Source: Parvibaculum sp039973015 (lineage in GTDB: Bacteria; Pseudomonadota; Alphaproteobacteria; Parvibaculales; Parvibaculaceae). Taken from it: a DNA stretch of 64,000 nucleotides. Of this stretch, positions 31,632-40,861 are shown one piece after another. Location: the NCBI RefSeq assembly GCF_039973015.1, contig NZ_JBDWLT010000010.1, forward strand, positions 591,289-655,288, in the 5' to 3' direction. Below the pieces are notes generated by a model. The model was not told where the DNA came from. It saw only the letters and a program-made list of their open reading frames with translations, and made no database searches. A program made the translations under genes and the position numbers. Position 1 is the first letter of the stretch. Every line of letters begins with the position of its first letter.

Positions 31632-32999
31632 TTGTTGCGCACACGCTACCTTGCCGCCCTCCCTTTTGTCCTCCTGATACTGCTCGTGTTCTTTGGTCTC
31701 GTTTTCGGGCGTGGCGGTTCGCTGACTGTCGCGCCGTTGCCGGAGACTTTCGAGCTGTCGAATGGCATGAATGTTCTGGTGATCCCCGATCATCGGGCGC
31801 CCGTCGTCACCCACATGGTCTGGTACGAAGTGGGCGCCGCCGATGAGGATGCAGGCAAGACAGGGCTCGCGCATTTTTTTGAACATCTGATGTTCAAGGG
31901 CACGCAGAAAATAGAGCCGGGCCAGTTTTCGCGCATCGTCGCGCGCAATGGCGGGCAGGACAATGCCTTCACCCATTACGACTTCACTGCCTATTTCCAG
32001 GTGATTGCGAAAGATCGCTTGCCGCTTGTGATGGAGATGGAAGCGGACCGCATGACCCACCTTCAGCTCACCGATGCCGAGGTTCTGCCCGAGCGCGACG
32101 TGGTTCTGGAAGAGTTGCGCATGCGGATCGAGAATGAACCTTCGGCTGAGTTGCAGTCGGAGATGAACAGCGCGCTTTATGGCGAGCACCCTTATGGCCG
32201 GGATGTCATTGGCTACAAGGACGAAATAGCCGCTTTGACGACGGAAGACGCGCTCGATTTTTACAAGCGCTACTACACACCGAACAATGCGACGCTGATC
32301 GTCGCCGGTGACGTGACGGCGAAAGAACTGAAACCGCTTGCCGAAAAATATTACGGCTCCATCAAGGAGCGCGCGCCCACCTTCATCCGCAAGCGGCCGG
32401 ATATCGAGTGGCCGGACGAAAGCAAACGGGTGACCCGGCGCGATGCGCGTGTGCGCGAAGCGACATGGATGCGCTATTACCCGGCCTCCGGCTACGCAGG
32501 GGCGGGCGCCGAAAAAGGCGCAGCGCTCGATGTGCTGGCCGAGATCCTCGGTGGTGGTACGACGAGCCGTCTCTATCGTTCGCTGGTGGTTGAGCAAGGT
32601 CTCTCGACCGGTGTGCAGAGCTGGTACGAAGGCAGCCGTCTCGATGGCGGCAAGTTCGGCCTTTATGCGCTGCCGCAGGTTGGCGGCTCTCTCGACAAGC
32701 TGGAAGAGGGGGTCGAGAACGAGCTCGCGAATTTTCTCGCTGAAGGCGTAAGCGATGAGGAGCTCGACCGTGCAAAGACGGTGATCGTCGCGAGCGCGGT
32801 CTATGCGCGCGATAACCAGCGCAGCATGGCCTATGCCTATGGCGAGGGACTGATGACCGGCATGAGTGTGCAGAAGATTCACGAATGGCCGGACCGCATA
32901 CGCGATGTGACGAAGGAAGATGTGATGGAGGCGGCAAGATCCGTTCTCCAGGATACGCATGCAGTCACGGGTGAGCTTCTGCCGGGGGGAGCGATGTGA
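31632..32999 (+). CDS. M16 family zinc metalloprotease, catalytic subunit
   Basis: A 455-residue pitrilysin/MPP-like protease. The inverted zinc motif HxxEH appears as HFFEHLMFKGT, and the distal Glu ligand is in LEELRMRIENEP. One N-terminal hydrophobic segment (LPFVLLILLVFFGLVFG) anchors or exports it, so it acts in the periplasm. The start is TTG at 31632, with GGAGG 8 bp upstream; the nearby ATG at 31625 is out of frame. The stop overlaps the start of the second M16 gene (GTGATG), so the two products are made together, like the active/inactive pairs seen in other bacteria. Confidence 0.93.
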   Translation: MLRTRYLAALPFVLLILLVFFGLVFGRGGSLTVAPLPETFELSNGMNVLVIPDHRAPVVTHMVWYEVGAADEDAGKTGLAHFFEHLMFKGTQKIEPGQFSRIVARNGGQDNAFTHYDFTAYFQVIAKDRLPLVMEMEADRMTHLQLTDAEVLPERDVVLEELRMRIENEPSAELQSEMNSALYGEHPYGRDVIGYKDEIAALTTEDALDFYKRYYTPNNATLIVAGDVTAKELKPLAEKYYGSIKERAPTFIRKRPDIEWPDESKRVTRRDARVREATWMRYYPASGYAGAGAEKGAALDVLAEILGGGTTSRLYRSLVVEQGLSTGVQSWYEGSRLDGGKFGLYALPQVGGSLDKLEEGVENELANFLAEGVSDEELDRAKTVIVASAVYARDNQRSMAYAYGEGLMTGMSVQKIHEWPDRIRDVTKEDVMEAARSVLQDTHAVTGELLPGGAM

Positions 33000-34375
33000 T
33001 GCGCGCCACGATTGCCTTTATCTGTTTTTCTCTCGCCGCGATCCTGCCCGCGCAGGCGATGGATATCGAGCGTGTGGTCAGCCCCGGCGGTGTCGAGGCG
33101 TGGCTGGTACAGGAAGATGAAGTGCCTGTCGTGGTGATGGAAGTCGCGTGGAAGGGCGGCGCTGCGACCGATCCCGAGGGGAAGTCCGGGGTTGCGAATA
33201 TGGTGTCGGGCCTTCTCGACGAAGGCGCGGGCGAACTCACCTCGGAAGAATTCCAGATCCGTATGGAGGAGATTGCCGCGCGCATGTCTTTCTCCGCCGA
33301 CAACGATTATTTCAGCGCTACGCTGATCACGCTTGCAAACCACAAGGACGAGGCCTTCGACCTTTTCTCGAAGGCGATCTCCGAGCCGCGCTTCGACGAA
33401 GACGCGGTCGAGCGTATTCGCAAGCAGATCGAGACCATTGTCGCGCGCAATCGCCAGTCGCCGGACTGGATCGCCAGAAATAACTGGTACAAGGCGGCTT
33501 TCGGCGACCACCCTTACGCGCGCGACGAAGACGGCACACCCGAAAGCGTCGGCGCGATCACACGCGACGATCTTCTCGGATATACGGGCCGTGTGCTTGC
33601 GCAAGACAACATGAAGATTGCGGTTGTCGGGCCGATCTCGCCATCGGAACTTCGCAGTCTTCTCGACCGGACATTTGGCGGGCTGCCTGCCGAAGCGCAG
33701 GTAGCGGATGTGCCCAAGGCGGACGTTACCGGAAATGGCGAAGTCCAGGTCGTGGTGCGCGACTTCCCGCAAAGCGTGATGATCTTCGGGTTGCGGGGCG
33801 TTGCGCGCGACGACCCGGATTTCATCCCCGCTTATGTGATGAATTACGTTCTGGGTGGCGGCAGTTTTTCCTCCCGGCTGACGGAAGAGGTGCGTGAGAA
33901 GCGCGGCCTTGCTTATTCGATCGGCAGCTATCTCTACCCCATGGACCATGCTGCGATGTGGCTCGGTCAGGTCGGAACGAAGAACGAGCGCGTCGGACAG
34001 ACGCTTTCGCTTGTGCGCAAGGAATTGGCGCGGATGGCAGAGGAAGGTGTGACGGCGGACGAGTTGAAGGACGCGAAAACCTATCTTACGGGCTCCTATC
34101 CGCTGCGTTTTACCTCGAACCGATCCATCGCGAACCAGCTTCTGGGCATCCAGATCGGTGGATATGGCATCGATTATGTGGACAGGCGCAACGCCCTGAT
34201 TGAGGACGTGACACGTCAGGACGTGGCGCGCGTCGCCAAGCGGCTGCTGAAGCCGGATAACCTTCGCGTGACGATTGTCGGCAAGCCGAACCTGTCGCCG
34301 GACCCCGAAGGCCTGCCCGAGACGGACGATATGGCGCCTGCCAGGTCCGGTGGCCCGTCCGAACGGCTGCATTAG
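32999..34375 (+). CDS. M16 family protein, non-catalytic partner
   Basis: A 458-residue homologue of the upstream protease with a cleavable signal peptide (MRATIAFICFSLAAILPAQA). Where the active subunit has HFFEH, this one reads VANMVSGLLDEGAG, so the zinc ligands are absent. It keeps the C-terminal-domain Arg/Tyr substrate motif (TEEVREKRGLAYSIGSYLY). Such paired M16 proteins usually form a heterodimer in which the inactive chain supplies substrate binding. Either GTG 32996 or ATG 32999 could be the start; both overlap the upstream stop, and I use the ATG. Confidence 0.92.
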   Translation: MRATIAFICFSLAAILPAQAMDIERVVSPGGVEAWLVQEDEVPVVVMEVAWKGGAATDPEGKSGVANMVSGLLDEGAGELTSEEFQIRMEEIAARMSFSADNDYFSATLITLANHKDEAFDLFSKAISEPRFDEDAVERIRKQIETIVARNRQSPDWIARNNWYKAAFGDHPYARDEDGTPESVGAITRDDLLGYTGRVLAQDNMKIAVVGPISPSELRSLLDRTFGGLPAEAQVADVPKADVTGNGEVQVVVRDFPQSVMIFGLRGVARDDPDFIPAYVMNYVLGGGSFSSRLTEEVREKRGLAYSIGSYLYPMDHAAMWLGQVGTKNERVGQTLSLVRKELARMAEEGVTADELKDAKTYLTGSYPLRFTSNRSIANQLLGIQIGGYGIDYVDRRNALIEDVTRQDVARVAKRLLKPDNLRVTIVGKPNLSPDPEGLPETDDMAPARSGGPSERLH

Positions 34376-34486
34376 GGGAGGGCGCGGGGAACTCCCTCGG
34401 CTTTCCGGGTGTTTGCGTTCTTGTTACGCTTTATTCCGGCTTCGCGATTCTAGCCGCGGGCCTTTCCCAAAAGGTGGAACAAGTTC

Positions 34487-35821
34487 ATGGCCGATACCGA
34501 CCTGCCTTACCGTCAGTCTCTGGATAACTGCTTTGCCGACGCGATCGGCGAAGATGGGCTTTCGCGCGAAAGCTACGGCAAGGCGCTGGTGCGCGCGGAA
34601 GACGCGCTTGACTGGCTGCGCAAGGCGCATGAAACGGGTGCGTTGCCGCTCCTGCGCGTACCCGCGCGGCGCGACGACTTCGCGCGGATCGAGGAAGTGG
34701 CAGAAAAGCTCCTCGACAATACGACCGACATATTCATCTTCGGCATCGGCGGCTCGGCGCTCGGCGCGCAGGCGCTGGCACAGCTCACCGGCTGGGGCAC
34801 ACAGGCGAATGTGCAGAAGGGTGTGCGCATTCATATTCCCGACAATCTCGATGCGACGACCATGGACGCCGTGTTCTCCAACGCGGATCTGCGCACGACA
34901 CGCTTTCTTGTCGTCTCCAAATCGGGGGGGACGGTTGAGCCCGCGATACAGACATTGGCGGCGATGAGCGCGCTCGCGGAGGCAGGCGGCGCAAAATACA
35001 TGAAGCATCACTTTGCGGTGCTGACGGAACCTGCGAAGGACGGCAAGCCGAACCCCATGCGGGCGCTGGCCGAAGCGCAGGATTTCCCGACGCTGGAGCA
35101 CGACCCGGGCGTCGGCGGCCGCTATGCCGTGCTCACCAATGTGGGGCTTCTGCCGGCCTGTCTGATGGGGCTTGACATTGCGGCGGTGCGCGAAGGCGCG
35201 GCTGCGGTGCTGGCGCAAGTGCTCGGCAAGCGCGCCGCAGGTGATGTTGCGCCCGCCGCAGGGGCGGCGCTGTCCGTCGCCATGGCGGAAGAGAAAGGTG
35301 CGTCCATCTCCGTCGTCGCGGCCTATGCCGACAGGCTTGAGCGTTTCCTCGCCTGGTATTGCCAGCTCTGGGCTGAAAGTCTCGGCAAGGATGGCAAGGG
35401 CACGACGCCCGTGAAGGCGCTCGGCCCTGTCGATCAGCACAGCCAGTTGCAGCTCTGGCTTGCGGGCCCGAAGGACAAGCTCTTCAACATTTTCATGACG
35501 GAGACGAAGGGCAAGGGCCCGAAAGCCTCGCCGGATATCGCGAAGGGTACGGCCTTCGATTTCCTCGGCGGCCACAGCGTCGGCGATCTCGTGGATGCCG
35601 AGCAGCGCGCCACGGCGGATACGCTGGTGAAAAACGGGCGGCCCGTGCGCAGTTTCATGCTGCCTGCGATCGACGAGCGCACACTTGGCGCGCTCTTCAT
35701 GCATTTCATGCTGGAGACGATCATCGCGGGCCGCATGCTCGGCGTCGATCCCTTCGATCAGCCGGCGGTTGAAGAAGGCAAGATTCTCGCACGCAAATAT
35801 CTCGCCGAAGGGAAAGGCTGA
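34487..35821 (+). CDS. pgi: Glucose-6-phosphate isomerase
   Basis: Interconverts glucose 6-phosphate and fructose 6-phosphate. The 444-residue protein has GIGGSALGAQ and the phosphate-binding VVSKSGGTVEPAIQ (SIS-type loops), then GPVDQHSQLQLW with the catalytic His/Glu neighbourhood and the family's C-terminal region. It is shorter than the 550-residue E. coli enzyme but matches the short alphaproteobacterial/actinobacterial form. GTTCATGG start after AAAGGTGGAA. mutL begins 3 bp after the stop, so the two are co-transcribed. It supplies glucose 6-phosphate used by the trehalose genes at 48-55 kb. Confidence 0.95.
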   Translation: MADTDLPYRQSLDNCFADAIGEDGLSRESYGKALVRAEDALDWLRKAHETGALPLLRVPARRDDFARIEEVAEKLLDNTTDIFIFGIGGSALGAQALAQLTGWGTQANVQKGVRIHIPDNLDATTMDAVFSNADLRTTRFLVVSKSGGTVEPAIQTLAAMSALAEAGGAKYMKHHFAVLTEPAKDGKPNPMRALAEAQDFPTLEHDPGVGGRYAVLTNVGLLPACLMGLDIAAVREGAAAVLAQVLGKRAAGDVAPAAGAALSVAMAEEKGASISVVAAYADRLERFLAWYCQLWAESLGKDGKGTTPVKALGPVDQHSQLQLWLAGPKDKLFNIFMTETKGKGPKASPDIAKGTAFDFLGGHSVGDLVDAEQRATADTLVKNGRPVRSFMLPAIDERTLGALFMHFMLETIIAGRMLGVDPFDQPAVEEGKILARKYLAEGKG

Positions 35822-35824
35822 GGC

Positions 35825-37642
35825 ATGGGCCGTATCCGCCGCTTGAGCGAAGGGACGATTAACCGCATCGCTGCGGGCGAAGTGGTTGAGCGTCCGGCAA
35901 GCGCGGTGAAGGAACTCGTGGAGAATGCGCTCGATGCGGGCGCGCGTCACATAGAGATCGTGGTTGGCGGTGGCGGACGCGACCTCATTCGCGTCACCGA
36001 TGACGGTATCGGCATGAACGCGGAGGAACTGGCGCTTGCGGTCGAGCGGCATGCGACCTCGAAGCTCCGCATCGATGGCGAAGGCCTCGAAGATCTTCAC
36101 GACATTGCGACGCTCGGCTTTCGCGGGGAAGCGCTGCCCTCGATCGGTGCGGTTGCCAGGCTGACTATTCTGAGCCGCCCGAAAGATGCGGAGACCGCAT
36201 TCCGCATTTCGCTCGAGGGCGGAAAGACGGGCGCGGTCGAGCCCGCGGCAGGCCGCCTGGGCACACAGATCGAGGTCCACGATCTCTTCTTTGCGACGCC
36301 TGCACGCCTCAAATTCATGAAAAGCGAGCGCGCCGAAACGCAAGCCGTGTCCGATGTCGTGAAGCGGTTGGCAATGGCGCACCCGGAGGTCGGCTTCACG
36401 CTGACGAGTGGTGAACGTAATCTGCTGCGGCTCGAACCGGAACTGCCGGGAGGGGCGGGACGGCTGACGCGTCTCGGCGCCATCATGGGCCGTGACTTCG
36501 AGCAAAACGCGCTCTCGATAGATGCTGTCCGTGAAGGCATCGCGCTCACGGGCTTTGCCGGATTGCCGACCTATAATCGCGGCACGGCGCAGCTCCAGTT
36601 TCTCTTCGTGAACGGACGGCCTGTGCGCGACAAGCTGATCGTCGGCGCGGTGCGCGGGGCTTACGCGGATTTCCTCGCGCGCGACCGGCATCCCGCCGTC
36701 GCCCTTTTCGTCGATCTCGATCCCCGCGATGTCGATGTGAACGTGCATCCGGCCAAGGCCGAAGTGCGTTTCCGCGATGCGGGGCTGGTGCGCGGGCTCA
36801 TTGTCGGTGCGCTGAAGCGGACGCTCGCGGAGGCCGGGCACCGCGCCTCGACGACGGTAGCCGGTGCAGCGCTTGGCGCGGTCCGCCCGGAAATGACGGC
36901 GCCTCCCGATGCTTATGCGCCACGCTGGTCCTCGCCCGGCCCCATGCGCCAGCCCGGCCTCGCCGAAGCTGCGAGCGCATGGCAGGGCGCCTTCACCGGT
37001 CTTGGCGGTCACGCCGCGCGCGTCGAAACGGCAGTGGAACCTGCAAACGAGACAGCGCCGGATCTGCCGCTCGGCGTGGCACGTGGACAGTTGCACGAAA
37101 CATATGTAATCGCGCAGACGGCGGATGGCATCGTGATCGTGGACCAGCACGCCGCACATGAACGTCTCGTCTATGAGCGCATGAAGAAGGCAATGGCGGC
37201 GACGGGCGTAGCGCGGCAATTGCTGCTCATTCCCGAAGTCGTGGATCTCGACGAGGCGGAGGCTGAACGCCTCGTCGCGCGCATTCCGGAACTCGCAGAA
37301 CTCGGATTCGCGATCGAGGGCTTCGGGCAGGGTGCGGTTGTCGTGCGCGAAGTGCCCGCCATCTTCGGCAAGCTCGATGTGACGGGCTTGGTGCGCGACC
37401 TCGCGGACGACCTGGCGGAACTCGATGAGGCGCTGTCGCTGAAGGAGCGGCTGGAAGAAGTTTGCGGCACCATTGCCTGCCACGGCTCGGTGCGCGCGGG
37501 GCGCCGGCTTACCGGCGAGGAAATGAATGCGCTTTTGCGCGAGATGGAGGCGACGCCTCATTCCGGCCAGTGCAACCATGGCCGACCGACCTATGTCGAG
37601 CTGAAGCTCTCCGATATCGAGCGCCTATTCGGGCGTCGCTGA
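35825..37642 (+). CDS. mutL: DNA mismatch repair protein MutL
   Basis: A 605-residue GHKL ATPase. N-terminal motifs: ELVENALDAGA (motif I, Glu/Asn for Mg-ATP), TDDGIGM (motif II), TSKL and TLGFRGEALPS (motif III). The central linker is Pro/Ala-rich (about residues 350-420), and the C-terminal dimerisation domain contains CHGSVRAGRRL and the final GQCNHGRPTYVEL. The DQHAAHERLVYE motif is present; the DQHA(X)2E(X)4E endonuclease metal motif is the hallmark of MutL in organisms without MutH, so this MutL probably nicks DNA. The 3' end overlaps a convergent HAD gene by 18 bp. Confidence 0.97.
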   Translation: MGRIRRLSEGTINRIAAGEVVERPASAVKELVENALDAGARHIEIVVGGGGRDLIRVTDDGIGMNAEELALAVERHATSKLRIDGEGLEDLHDIATLGFRGEALPSIGAVARLTILSRPKDAETAFRISLEGGKTGAVEPAAGRLGTQIEVHDLFFATPARLKFMKSERAETQAVSDVVKRLAMAHPEVGFTLTSGERNLLRLEPELPGGAGRLTRLGAIMGRDFEQNALSIDAVREGIALTGFAGLPTYNRGTAQLQFLFVNGRPVRDKLIVGAVRGAYADFLARDRHPAVALFVDLDPRDVDVNVHPAKAEVRFRDAGLVRGLIVGALKRTLAEAGHRASTTVAGAALGAVRPEMTAPPDAYAPRWSSPGPMRQPGLAEAASAWQGAFTGLGGHAARVETAVEPANETAPDLPLGVARGQLHETYVIAQTADGIVIVDQHAAHERLVYERMKKAMAATGVARQLLLIPEVVDLDEAEAERLVARIPELAELGFAIEGFGQGAVVVREVPAIFGKLDVTGLVRDLADDLAELDEALSLKERLEEVCGTIACHGSVRAGRRLTGEEMNALLREMEATPHSGQCNHGRPTYVELKLSDIERLFGRR

Positions 37643-38362
37643 GGCGGACGGAAGTCCTTCCAGAAATCCTCTGAGGTTGTCGGTCACATAGTGGACGTGA
37701 TCGCCATCGGCCCCCTCATGCGAGAGACGGTGATGCCGCTCGATGCCTGCGATCGAGGGACGGACCCAGACTGTCGTCATGCCGAGAGCATGAGGTACTT
37801 CGAGATTGCGGGCGATGTCCTCGAACATCGCAGCGCGCGTCGGCTCGATGCCGCTCGCATGGAGGAAGCGCTCATACGCGCGATGTCGTGGCTTGGGTTC
37901 ATATTCCGTCGACACGATATCGAAAATACCGCTGAAGACATGACCGATCCCGAGCTGCCGGATGACATTCTCCGCATGCGCGAGCGAGCCATTGGTGAAA
38001 ACGATTTTCCTCCCCGGCAGCGCCTCGATTGCCTGGCCGAGCGCCGCATCGGCGAGCACGGCGGTAACGTCGATATCGTGCACGAACTGAAGGAACTCCG
38101 TCGGTTCAAGCCCGTAAACGCTCATAAGGCCCGATAGCGTCGTGCCATGCTCGATATAGAAGTCCTTCTGGATGCGTTTCGCTTCGACCGCGTCGACATC
38201 CAGATAACGCGAGATGAAGGCGGTCATGCGCAGGTCGACCTGGGCGAAGAGGTCGCATTCAGGCGGATATAAAGTGTTGTCGAGGTCGAAAACCCAGGTT
38301 TCAACCGCCGGGAAATCCCGTGGACCCGCCGCTTTACCGCTGCCGCTCTCGATAATCGTCAT
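37625..38362 (-). CDS. HAD-superfamily pyrimidine 5'-nucleotidase (SDT1-like)
   Basis: A 245-residue phosphatase. HAD motif I is WVFDLDNTLYPP (two Asp), motif II is VFTNGS, motif III Lys and motif IV Asp are in STEYEPKPRH and MFEDIARNLEVP. The LYPP after motif I and the helical cap with FYIEHGTTLSGL are typical of the SDT1/PHM8-type pyrimidine 5'-nucleotidases common next to dapD or mutL in alphaproteobacteria. It would dephosphorylate UMP/CMP-like nucleotides. Convergent with mutL, with 18 bp of overlapping 3' ends. Confidence 0.9.
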   Translation of the reverse strand: MTIIESGSGKAAGPRDFPAVETWVFDLDNTLYPPECDLFAQVDLRMTAFISRYLDVDAVEAKRIQKDFYIEHGTTLSGLMSVYGLEPTEFLQFVHDIDVTAVLADAALGQAIEALPGRKIVFTNGSLAHAENVIRQLGIGHVFSGIFDIVSTEYEPKPRHRAYERFLHASGIEPTRAAMFEDIARNLEVPHALGMTTVWVRPSIAGIERHHRLSHEGADGDHVHYVTDNLRGFLEGLPSASATPE

Positions 38363-38514
38363 GGTTCATATGTGCCCCGGCAGGCGCCCGCTTGGCAAGG
38401 CTCGCGTGCAACGGCACGGCTTAATGGAGTGTTAAGCGGATGAACCGGAAAATCGGGCTGTAATCCGCGCCGGGGCTCCGCGTTTCCGGGGGAAGGCGCA
38501 GTCGGAGTGCGGCG

Positions 38515-39786
38515 ATGGCGTCCGGATTTTTTGCCAGGTTTTTCGGCAGGAAGCGGCTCCCCGAGGAGCTTCGCTACGAGGATGCGCGCCGGGTTCTGGA
38601 GAGCCACCAGTTCGAAATGAAACGGGAGCTTGCCTCGCGAGAGGACGCACCCCGAGAGGCGCTCTATTATCTGGCCTGCGACGACGATCCGCGGGTGCGC
38701 GGCCTCGTCGCCGCCAATAAGTCCGCGCCCGTTCAGGCCGACGAACTGCTGCATAGCGATAATGATGGCGAGGTGCGCGGCGAGCTGGCGCGCAAACTAT
38801 CCCGTTTGATGCCGGATATGCCGCTCCATGAGCGCAGCGCCGTCCAGGAACGCGTTGCCGGTCTGCTTGAAAAGCTCGCCGCCGACGAGCTGCCGCGCGT
38901 ACGGGCGATCATTGCCGAAGAGGTTGCCGGCTGTCCGACCATTTCCGCAACGCTTGCAAGACGCCTCGCGCGCGACGCGGAGATTGCCGTTTGCGGGCCG
39001 ATCCTCGAATACTCGCCACTTCTCTCCGACGAAGACCTGATAGAGATTATCGCGACTTCGCAGGCGAAGGGCGCCACCGCGGCCGTGGCACGCAGGGCCT
39101 GCGTCAATACCGGGGTTTCAGACGCCATTGTCTCCTCGCATGACGATGGCGCGATCGGGGAGTTGCTTGCAAACAAGGGGGCGCGCATTCGCGAAGAGAC
39201 GATGGAACGCGTCATTACGCGCGCCTCCGGCATAAAGAGCTGGCACAAACCCCTCGTGATGCGCCCCGAACTCTCGATGCGCGCCATGCGCCGTATCGCC
39301 ACTTTCGTTTCACGCTCTCTGATCGAGGAATTGCGCCGTACGCATGACCTCGACAAGGAAACGGCGGACTGGCTGAGAGCGAAGGTGCAATCGAAGATCG
39401 AGCGGGGCGAGGAAGAGCACGAGCTGGCACCACGCGAGGATATCCGCGATGCTTATGCTGCGGGGCGTCTCGGCGACGAAATGGTGATGGAAGCGGCAAC
39501 GACCTCGCAACGCGCCTCTGTTGTTCTCGCATTGTCGCTGCTTGCGGGCGTCCCCGCCCAAAGCATCGAAGAGGTATTCACCGCGCAGAGCGGACGCGGC
39601 ATCGCCGCCTTGTGCTGGAAGGGCGGGCTTTCCATGCGCACCGCGCTTGCGGTCCAGACCTATATTGCGCATGTGCCGCAGCCCAATCTGGTGCTGCCGC
39701 GTGAAGGTATTGCTTATCCGATGACCGAGGATGAGATGCGCTGGCACTTGCAGTATTTCGGTATCGAGGAGGCCACGCCGGATTAG
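38515..39786 (+). CDS. DUF2336 domain protein
   Basis: A 423-residue soluble protein built of HEAT-like helical repeats, for example EALYYLACDDDPRVRGLVAA and DELPRVRAIIAEEVAGCPTI. This is DUF2336, a family largely restricted to alphaproteobacteria. Its function is unknown to me; HEAT-type repeats suggest a protein-binding scaffold. The N-terminal MASGFFARFFGRKRLPEE could be a membrane-targeting amphipathic helix. It is monocistronic, with 152 bp of non-coding sequence upstream, and overlaps the convergent DUF1036 gene by 4 bp. Confidence 0.85.
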   Translation: MASGFFARFFGRKRLPEELRYEDARRVLESHQFEMKRELASREDAPREALYYLACDDDPRVRGLVAANKSAPVQADELLHSDNDGEVRGELARKLSRLMPDMPLHERSAVQERVAGLLEKLAADELPRVRAIIAEEVAGCPTISATLARRLARDAEIAVCGPILEYSPLLSDEDLIEIIATSQAKGATAAVARRACVNTGVSDAIVSSHDDGAIGELLANKGARIREETMERVITRASGIKSWHKPLVMRPELSMRAMRRIATFVSRSLIEELRRTHDLDKETADWLRAKVQSKIERGEEEHELAPREDIRDAYAAGRLGDEMVMEAATTSQRASVVLALSLLAGVPAQSIEEVFTAQSGRGIAALCWKGGLSMRTALAVQTYIAHVPQPNLVLPREGIAYPMTEDEMRWHLQYFGIEEATPD

Positions 39787-40784
39787 TCGAAATCGATCCG
39801 GCGCAAGAACTTCCCGTCCGTTTCGACGCGCATGAAGCCGCGTTCGTCGAAACCTCGGGCTGTGCAGCGTTCGCGCCCTTTGATTTCGAAGCGCGTCGTC
39901 TTGATGCAGAAGCTGTTATTGCCGCTCCAGATCATTGCGCCTTCGCGGCCTTGTGCGATGGCGCCTGCATCGTCGACGCCTTCGGCATAGACGTAATAGA
40001 CGTCCTGATCGAGCTTGCCCTTGATTGCCTTGCGGCAACTGTCCGGTTCGATCCTCACCCATCCGCTGGACATGTCGTCTTCGTCGTTCGCGTAGCCGAT
40101 GGCGGCCCAAACGAGCGTATCTGTCTTGTTGCAGAGGTCGAGACCCGCAGCTTTCTGTTCCTCGACCGCACGCTCGACGATCTGCTCGATCAGCTTGTCA
40201 TCTATCTTTCCCGTCACGGCGACATTGGCCGAGCGCTGAAAGGCTTCCACGGCGCGGAGCGTGTTTCGCGCGGCTATACCGTCGATACGATTGAGCGCAA
40301 ACCCGTTATCCTTGAGAAGTCTCTGTGCCGCAGCGATGCGCGCCTGATCGGCGGTATATTCGCTTGCCTCTGCGAATGTCGTGGACCAATCCTTGCCTGC
40401 TTTCGTCCGCACACGCAGAAAGTCGGCGGAGTCGTAGCCGCGGAGTGCGCATTGCTCTGCGCCTTCGATGTTGAAGTCGTCTTCCAGCGTGCAGAACTGA
40501 GTATTGCCCGAAAAATATTTGACGCGCCCCGCATGTGCGTCGATGGAGCGCGCGAAAACGAAATAATCCTGTGCGGCAATGTCACCATCGAGCATGGAAG
40601 CACAGCCGCCTGGCGGCACACGCACCCAGCCCTGGCTCTTCATGCGGCCATCTGCTTCGAAGGCGATGGCGCCGTCGAGGACATAGCTCGTCTTGTTGCA
40701 GAATCTGTAGTCGGCATGCGCAGGCGTGCCCAGCATAAACCATGCTGTGACGGCGGCAGCGGCAATCTGCAGGCAGCGCATCAT
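39783..40784 (-). CDS. Exported protein: two DUF1036 domains around a peptidoglycan-binding domain
   Basis: A 333-residue protein with a signal peptide (MMRCLQIAAAAVTAWFMLG then TPAHA). A first DUF1036 domain (about 25-135) starts DYRFCNKTSYVLDGAI; a peptidoglycan-binding-1 module (about 155-205, AAQRLLKDNGFALNRIDGI, then RNTLRAVEAFQR) follows; a second DUF1036 (about 220-325) starts DLCNKTDTLVWAAIGY. Both DUF1036 copies share the C-N-K-T start, a GWVR-x-P-x-x-C motif and paired Cys that may form disulfides. It likely binds the cell wall. I start at the ATG 40782-40784; an in-frame ATG at 40826 would add a basic 14-residue lead and spoil the signal peptide. Confidence 0.85.
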   Translation of the reverse strand: MMRCLQIAAAAVTAWFMLGTPAHADYRFCNKTSYVLDGAIAFEADGRMKSQGWVRVPPGGCASMLDGDIAAQDYFVFARSIDAHAGRVKYFSGNTQFCTLEDDFNIEGAEQCALRGYDSADFLRVRTKAGKDWSTTFAEASEYTADQARIAAAQRLLKDNGFALNRIDGIAARNTLRAVEAFQRSANVAVTGKIDDKLIEQIVERAVEEQKAAGLDLCNKTDTLVWAAIGYANDEDDMSSGWVRIEPDSCRKAIKGKLDQDVYYVYAEGVDDAGAIAQGREGAMIWSGNNSFCIKTTRFEIKGRERCTARGFDERGFMRVETDGKFLRRIDFD

Positions 40785-40861
40785 TGATTTACGGCGTTTC
40801 CCCAAACTCAGGAGACACCATAACATCGTGAGGCGCTGCGGCAAGGCCGTGCGGCCCACTC

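Noticed and set aside
29782..31644. A 620-residue minus-strand frame opposite ileS, lspA and bamF
   Set aside because: Overlaps three well-supported genes on the other strand and has shadow-type composition.
34424..37579. A 1051-residue reading frame on the minus strand opposite pgi and mutL
   Set aside because: It is the GC-rich shadow of two clearly recognised genes, with Arg/His/Ala-rich composition and no motif or ribosome site.
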